Shown here in pieces: positions 62,625 through 64,000 of a stretch of 64,000 nucleotides of DNA. The DNA is from Ekhidna lutea (GTDB taxonomy: Bacteria; Bacteroidota; Bacteroidia; Cytophagales; Cyclobacteriaceae). The notes beneath the pieces were generated by a model. That model ran no database searches, was not told the origin of the DNA, and saw nothing but the letters and a program-made list of their open reading frames with translations. A program made the position numbers and the translations under genes. The stretch lies in contig NZ_FZPD01000002.1 in NCBI RefSeq assembly GCF_900188325.1, positions 558,001 through 622,000 on the forward strand. Reading direction: 5' to 3'. The first letter of the stretch is position 1; each line of letters begins with the position of its first letter.

Positions 62625-62872
62625 AGACCGAGTAACTCATTGATCTCTTGAGAAGAAGAAACCTTCTTAGTCTTACCTGCTTCAACCTGTCTCAGGCTGT
62701 CCTTTATCCGTTCTACCATTTCAGCATTGAAGTAAAGATCTTCCTCTCCTACAGGAGTAAGGGCATATGCTCTATCTTTTCCCCGTTGAACAATAATCTG
62801 CTCTCCTTTATCTGCTTTTTCAAAATACATCTTTTGATTTTGTCTAAACTCTCTGCTACTTATTACTAACAT
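62621..62872 (-). CDS. yefM: YefM/Phd-family antitoxin
   Basis: From the ATG at 62872 the protein has 83 residues (MLVISSREFRQNQKMYFEKA). A longer frame from 62950 contains the promoter and is not used. The N-terminal half fits the Phd/YefM DNA-binding dimer and the C-terminal half fits the toxin-wrapping tail. With YoeB it should repress its own promoter through the palindrome at 62885-62901. The stop overlaps the toxin start by 4 bp. Confidence 0.88.
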   Translation of the reverse strand: MLVISSREFRQNQKMYFEKADKGEQIIVQRGKDRAYALTPVGEEDLYFNAEMVERIKDSLRQVEAGKTKKVSSSQEINELLGL

Positions 62873-62884
62873 GATTTTAATTTG

Positions 62885-62907
62885 TGTACCACAATGGTAC
62901 AAATATA
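62885..62907 (-). promoter_or_regulatory. Operator and promoter box of the yefM-yoeB operon
   Basis: TGTACCA-caa-TGGTACA (62885-62901) is a perfect 7-bp inverted repeat close to the TGTACA core of E. coli YefM operators. On the minus strand the -7 box TATATTTG (62900-62907) overlaps it by two bases, and the predicted transcription start (about 62893) falls in its centre. Bound antitoxin would block the promoter. Confidence 0.7.
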
Positions 62908-63000
62908 CGAAATAAAAAAGTGATATGTTCCAAATTTGTAACAGATTCATGCTAGCTCGCGGATCATATGCCGTTTAGTTAAGACTTTCTTACCCTCAGT

Positions 63001-63050
63001 CCCTAAAGGGATGACTTACAGGTTTGAGTCATTCCCCTTTAGGGGTCAGG
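63001..63050. repeat. REP-like hairpin, CCCTAAAGGG type
   Basis: CCCTAAAGGGATGACT (63001-63016) pairs with AGTCAT and CCCTTTAGGG (63027-63044) around a 10-nt loop with a small bulge. Each outer arm is itself palindromic. Confidence 0.65.
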
Positions 63051-63114
63051 GGTTTAATCAAATTGCTGAAAATTTTTCTTAACTCAACGGCATTGAATTA
63101 TAACAAGCAGCATC

Positions 63115-63147
63115 AGTCGTCCTACGACTTGGAGTCGTGGGACGACT
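63115..63147. repeat. REP-like hairpin, AGTCGTCC type
   Basis: AGTCGTCCTACGACT (63115-63129) and AGTCGTGGGACGACT (63133-63147) form a 15-bp stem with one mismatch around TGG. Each arm is itself palindromic. A T run follows on the plus strand. Confidence 0.7.
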
Positions 63148-63294
63148 TTTGATCAATTACCCTTTGATAGGTATTGACTTTAGCTGCCAAAAAGCTCAAT
63201 TTAAATTTTTCAATAATCCGGATGTATCACTCCTCAACCAAATGGGTGTGAGAGATATTTTGTAAATTAGTCTAACACCCAGTCACCAACAGCC

Positions 63295-63921
63295 ATGAAA
63301 ATACTTGCTAGTTATTTCATTCTATTTCTACCTTTTTTCATAACCGCTCAGACAGAGGACCCCAATGCTAAAGCGAAGGCAATGGGACTAACTGAGACCG
63401 ACATAGCTGATCTTTGTAATGCTGCAGTCGGCGATTTACCTAATTACTATGATTGGGAAGTCCCTCCTGTTTTTGAAATCATCTATGATGTAGAAGGTAA
63501 GCCATACCCTGACTTTCCTACGAAAAAAGAAGCCCACGATTGGCTGGACAAGATCTGGGAAGAAAAGTACTCGTGCGTCTATTGTGAGATTACGGATTCT
63601 ATAACGGGGACTTTGGATATGATGGGGCTTTATCATGAAACCGGAAATTGGGAAAAATGGGTCTACATCCTATATGATCCTGAGGGGCCATTCAAGGCAA
63701 AAGGCATCAACAAAATTCGCGTCATTAATGACTACCTGGAGGTGAAAGGCACCTTGTTGGACTATTTATACTACGTCACAGAGGAGCGACCTACTCGTGA
63801 GGTTGAGAAAAATCCTTCCTTTGAAGATTCACTCAATGGGATGAAAGCCCGAATCATCAAGTATGGGGGTAAAAGGATGAAAGACATGACACCCGAAGAA
63901 ATTGAAGAAAATAGCCAGTGA
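63295..63921 (+). CDS. Exported protein of unknown function
   Basis: The 208-residue product has a signal peptide (cut near ITAQ, about residue 19) and a mature part starting TEDPNAKAKAMG. The centre has CVYC (near residue 96). I recognise no family. A related gene begins 1 bp after its stop, with a mature part starting DIDPNAKVKE, so the two are a tandem pair. The C-terminus is charged. Confidence 0.65.
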   Translation: MKILASYFILFLPFFITAQTEDPNAKAKAMGLTETDIADLCNAAVGDLPNYYDWEVPPVFEIIYDVEGKPYPDFPTKKEAHDWLDKIWEEKYSCVYCEITDSITGTLDMMGLYHETGNWEKWVYILYDPEGPFKAKGINKIRVINDYLEVKGTLLDYLYYVTEERPTREVEKNPSFEDSLNGMKARIIKYGGKRMKDMTPEEIEENSQ

Positions 63922-63922
63922 T

Positions 63923-64000
63923 ATGAAATACCTAATTATTCTACTTCTCCCAATTTCCCTCATAGCTCAGGATATAGATCCAAATGCTAAGGTGAAAGAG
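63923..64000 (+). CDS. Exported protein, paralogue of the preceding gene (partial)
   Basis: Only the first 26 codons are in the window: a signal peptide (MKYLIILLLPISLIAQ) and DIDPNAKVKE. The DPNAK start of the mature part matches the preceding protein (TEDPNAKAKA). The ATG lies 1 bp after the previous stop, so the two are very likely co-translated. Function is unknown. Confidence 0.6.
   Translation, partial: MKYLIILLLPISLIAQDIDPNAKVKE

Larger units (their letters stand above)
62951..63294. other. Intergenic region with two REP-like hairpins
   Basis: About 340 bp lie between the toxin-antitoxin upstream region and the gene at 63295. They contain the two palindromic elements listed separately. 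No reading frame of note and no exact TAnnTTTG box for the plus-strand gene was seen. Confidence 0.45.

Noticed and set aside
62873-62950. Longer N-terminus for the antitoxin
   Set aside because: The extension contains the TAnnTTTG box and the operator palindrome, so it lies upstream of the transcript start.

Overview
The window looks like chromosomal DNA of a marine-type member of the Bacteroidota, most likely of the Cytophagales. The signs are a T9SS C-terminal sorting domain on a giant surface protein, FISUMP-domain proteins, many short-lipobox lipoproteins, exact or near copies of the Bacteroidota promoter box TAnnTTTG upstream of several genes, little Shine-Dalgarno sequence, and AT-rich DNA with short GC-rich palindromes between genes. 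No phage, integron, IS element or CRISPR array was seen; most of the window is ordinary core genome.

Layout. 1-4.6 kb: a partial 2,4-dienoyl-CoA reductase, a sodium/solute symporter and two exported proteins of unknown function. 4.9-11.3 kb: a MacB/FtsX-type permease, a palindromic repeat pair, a succinate-semialdehyde-type aldehyde dehydrogenase, a Tat-exported D-amino-acid-oxidase-like protein whose domain order is circularly permuted, and 4-hydroxyphenylpyruvate dioxygenase. 11.4-21.2 kb: a PD-(D/E)XK protein, two FISUMP proteins around a small monooxygenase, a MarR regulator divergent from an 895-residue envelope protein, a RibD-type reductase, a MATE exporter and an orphan nucleotidyltransferase-fold protein. 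21.2-34 kb: an M3 peptidase divergent from an MscS channel, a 1937-residue VCBS/cadherin T9SS surface protein with near-identical 306-bp repeats, a TIGR03032 protein and a transsulfuration enzyme. 34-45.2 kb: a membrane-anchored patatin, a LytS/LytT two-component pair, alanine dehydrogenase, a fused E1 alpha/beta 2-oxoacid dehydrogenase, a LuxE-like protein, a 42-residue lipoprotein and a short NtrC-type regulator. 45.2-55.5 kb: RNase P RNA, TamB, TsaD, SmpB, an HNH protein, a coiled-coil lipoprotein, an ExbB/ExbD operon and tRNA-Ser(GGA). 55.6-61.7 kb: a seven-gene, mostly overlapping operon (LPG-synthase-type membrane protein, glycosyltransferase, small winged-helix-like protein, SpoIIE-type phosphatase, polysaccharide deacetylase, TatD, asparaginase). 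61.7-64 kb: RuvC, a YefM/YoeB-type toxin-antitoxin pair with a visible operator, several REP-like hairpins, and the start of a tandem pair of exported paralogues.

The main signal I consider new is the permuted D-amino-acid-oxidase-like flavoprotein at 8874-10010: the C-terminal block of the family (VGLRP...HNYGHGG) sits in front of the FAD-binding Rossmann motif, and the protein ends just where that block should begin. Secondary points are an Asp/Asn exchange at the two thiamine-metal positions of the E1 fusion, a YoeB toxin that lacks the usual terminal His-Tyr, overlapping non-ATG starts of tamB and tsaD, an orphan CD-NTase-like protein, and an interleaved inverted-repeat pair at 7296-7423. 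All calls come from reading sequence and remembered family motifs; no database search was run.
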